From the NCBI GenBank assembly GCA_019058135.1, contig JAHLWE010000295.1:1-15230 (forward strand): a stretch of 15,230 bases of DNA, read 5' to 3'. The notes under the pieces were generated by a model that was not told where the DNA came from, made no database searches, and saw nothing but the letters and a program-made list of their open reading frames with translations. A program made the position numbers and the translations under genes. This document shows positions 14,573 through 15,230 of the stretch, piece by piece. The DNA comes from Promethearchaeota archaeon. Its GTDB lineage: Archaea; Asgardarchaeota; Lokiarchaeia; Sigyniarchaeales; SOKP01. Each line of letters opens with the position of its first letter. The stretch's first letter is position 1.

Positions 14573-15230
14573 TTATTGGATCCAACCTATTCCAAACATT
14601 AAAAAGATCATCAATATTCCCGTATAAAACGCTAAACAAGCAAATATTTTCTGTATTATATTACTTTTAACTCGAGAGGTTAAATATACTCCAATTTGAG
14701 CGCCAACAATTCCTCCTAATGTCATAAAAATTGGCCATAACCATGAACTTGTGTAAGAGCCCAATAAGAGATGAACAACTAATCCAGAAAATGGACTCAC
14801 TATATTACCAAATTCACCTGTAGCAGCAGCTTCTTTTGGTTCTAAATCGAGAAGTATCATTGAAGTGGTATCAACAGTGTCACCACCTAAACCTACAAGC
14901 CCCGAAATTAATCCGCCAGAAAATGAACTAAAAGAGGCAAAAGCAAAACTTTCCACACGAATTTTTTTTTCCTTAATTGTAGTTGTTGATTTTAATGTAT
15001 CATTTGAATTCTTAGGCAATACATTTATAGATTCATTGTTTTTAGAGATATGCTGAGTACTCACTTTAATTTTCTTTCTCCTAAAGAGCAAGATACTCAA
15101 AATCATTATTAATGAGCCACAAAGACCAGGAAAATATTGTTAGTTACTACTAAAGTAATAAGGCCGCCGATTATCACCCCTGGAACATCCCAAATGCTGT
15201 ATAATAACAGCATTTGGGATGTTCCAGGGG
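14573..15230 (-). pseudogene. TauE/SafE-family permease, 5'-truncated and frameshifted
   Basis: This is a membrane anion (sulfite/sulfonate-type) exporter family with two homologous halves. The end of the first half, SIWDVPGVIIGGLITLVV, is read in one frame from the right edge to a stop at 15109. The frame then changes: GSLIIMILSILLFRRKK, a long polar linker, and the second half SGGLISGLVGLGGDTVDTTS with GEFGNIVSPFSGL and GGIVGAQIGVYL run to the stop at 14573. Both frames are open only over 15112-15139, so one single-base indel there explains the break; an A4 run at 15131-15134 is a candidate site. The N-terminal part lies beyond the window. It may be a true pseudogene or an edge-of-contig error. 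Confidence 0.75.
15177..15230. repeat. perfect 54-nt fold-back palindrome at the right edge
   Basis: 24-bp arms (15177-15200 and 15207-15230) are exact reverse complements around the 6-nt loop ATAATA. The inner arm encodes the SIWDVPG of the permease; the outer arm is simply its inversion and ends exactly at the sequence end. A coding sequence mirrored at a contig tip is typical of amplification or assembly fold-back chimeras. Confidence 0.9.

Overview
This is a 15.2 kb AT-rich archaeal window (roughly 25-30% GC by eye). It most likely comes from an Asgard archaeon of the Lokiarchaeia type. Archaeal markers are an Alba chromatin protein, an ER/archaeal-type signal peptidase with a Ser-His-Asp-type active site, T-rich terminators, TATA-like boxes and frequent TTG starts. 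The Asgard assignment rests mainly on a gelsolin-like protein (positions 2644-3720) and is an inference. No rRNA, tRNA, CRISPR array, insertion sequence or replication origin was found.

Layout, left to right. Positions 1-660 hold a locally GC-richer stretch with short, frame-hopping coding-like fragments, probably a decayed gene. At 700-2295 (minus) an archaetidyl/phosphatidylserine synthase (pssA) follows a zinc-ribbon plus LURP-one/Tubby-like protein. At 2644-3720 (plus) lies a gelsolin-like protein with a histone-H1-like tail. Convergent with it is a 720-residue, apparently cytoplasmic protein of DUF11-like beta-sandwich repeats (3796-5958, minus). At 6197-7932 (plus) is a duplicated module: an intact YkgJ-like cysteine-cluster gene, a composite remnant, and an intact Mrr/restriction-endonuclease-like gene. 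From 8055 to the right end all recognised genes are on the minus strand: a 4Fe-4S ferredoxin-type protein, a small gene overlapping a frameshifted PIN-domain toxin, Alba, signal peptidase I, an anchored M28 metallopeptidase behind the corrinoid adenosyltransferase cobO, an 860-bp gap with a candidate structured RNA, a zinc-ribbon membrane protein, and a truncated, frameshifted TauE/SafE permease running off the end.

How the genes fit together. The window looks mostly like ordinary housekeeping and accessory genes in short operons: lipid head-group synthesis, protein export and processing, cobalamin activation, redox and chromatin. The most informative structural event is in 6197-7932. The middle ORF begins like the downstream nuclease-like gene and ends like the upstream cysteine-cluster gene. 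This is what remains if a two-gene unit was duplicated in tandem and an internal deletion then fused copy 1 of the second gene to copy 2 of the first. Other points worth a second look are the gelsolin/H1 fusion, a long hairpin ending in T9 at 13320-13445 with a strong Shine-Dalgarno in its loop, stacked inverted repeats upstream of alba, and a perfect 54-nt fold-back palindrome at the right edge that is probably an assembly artefact.
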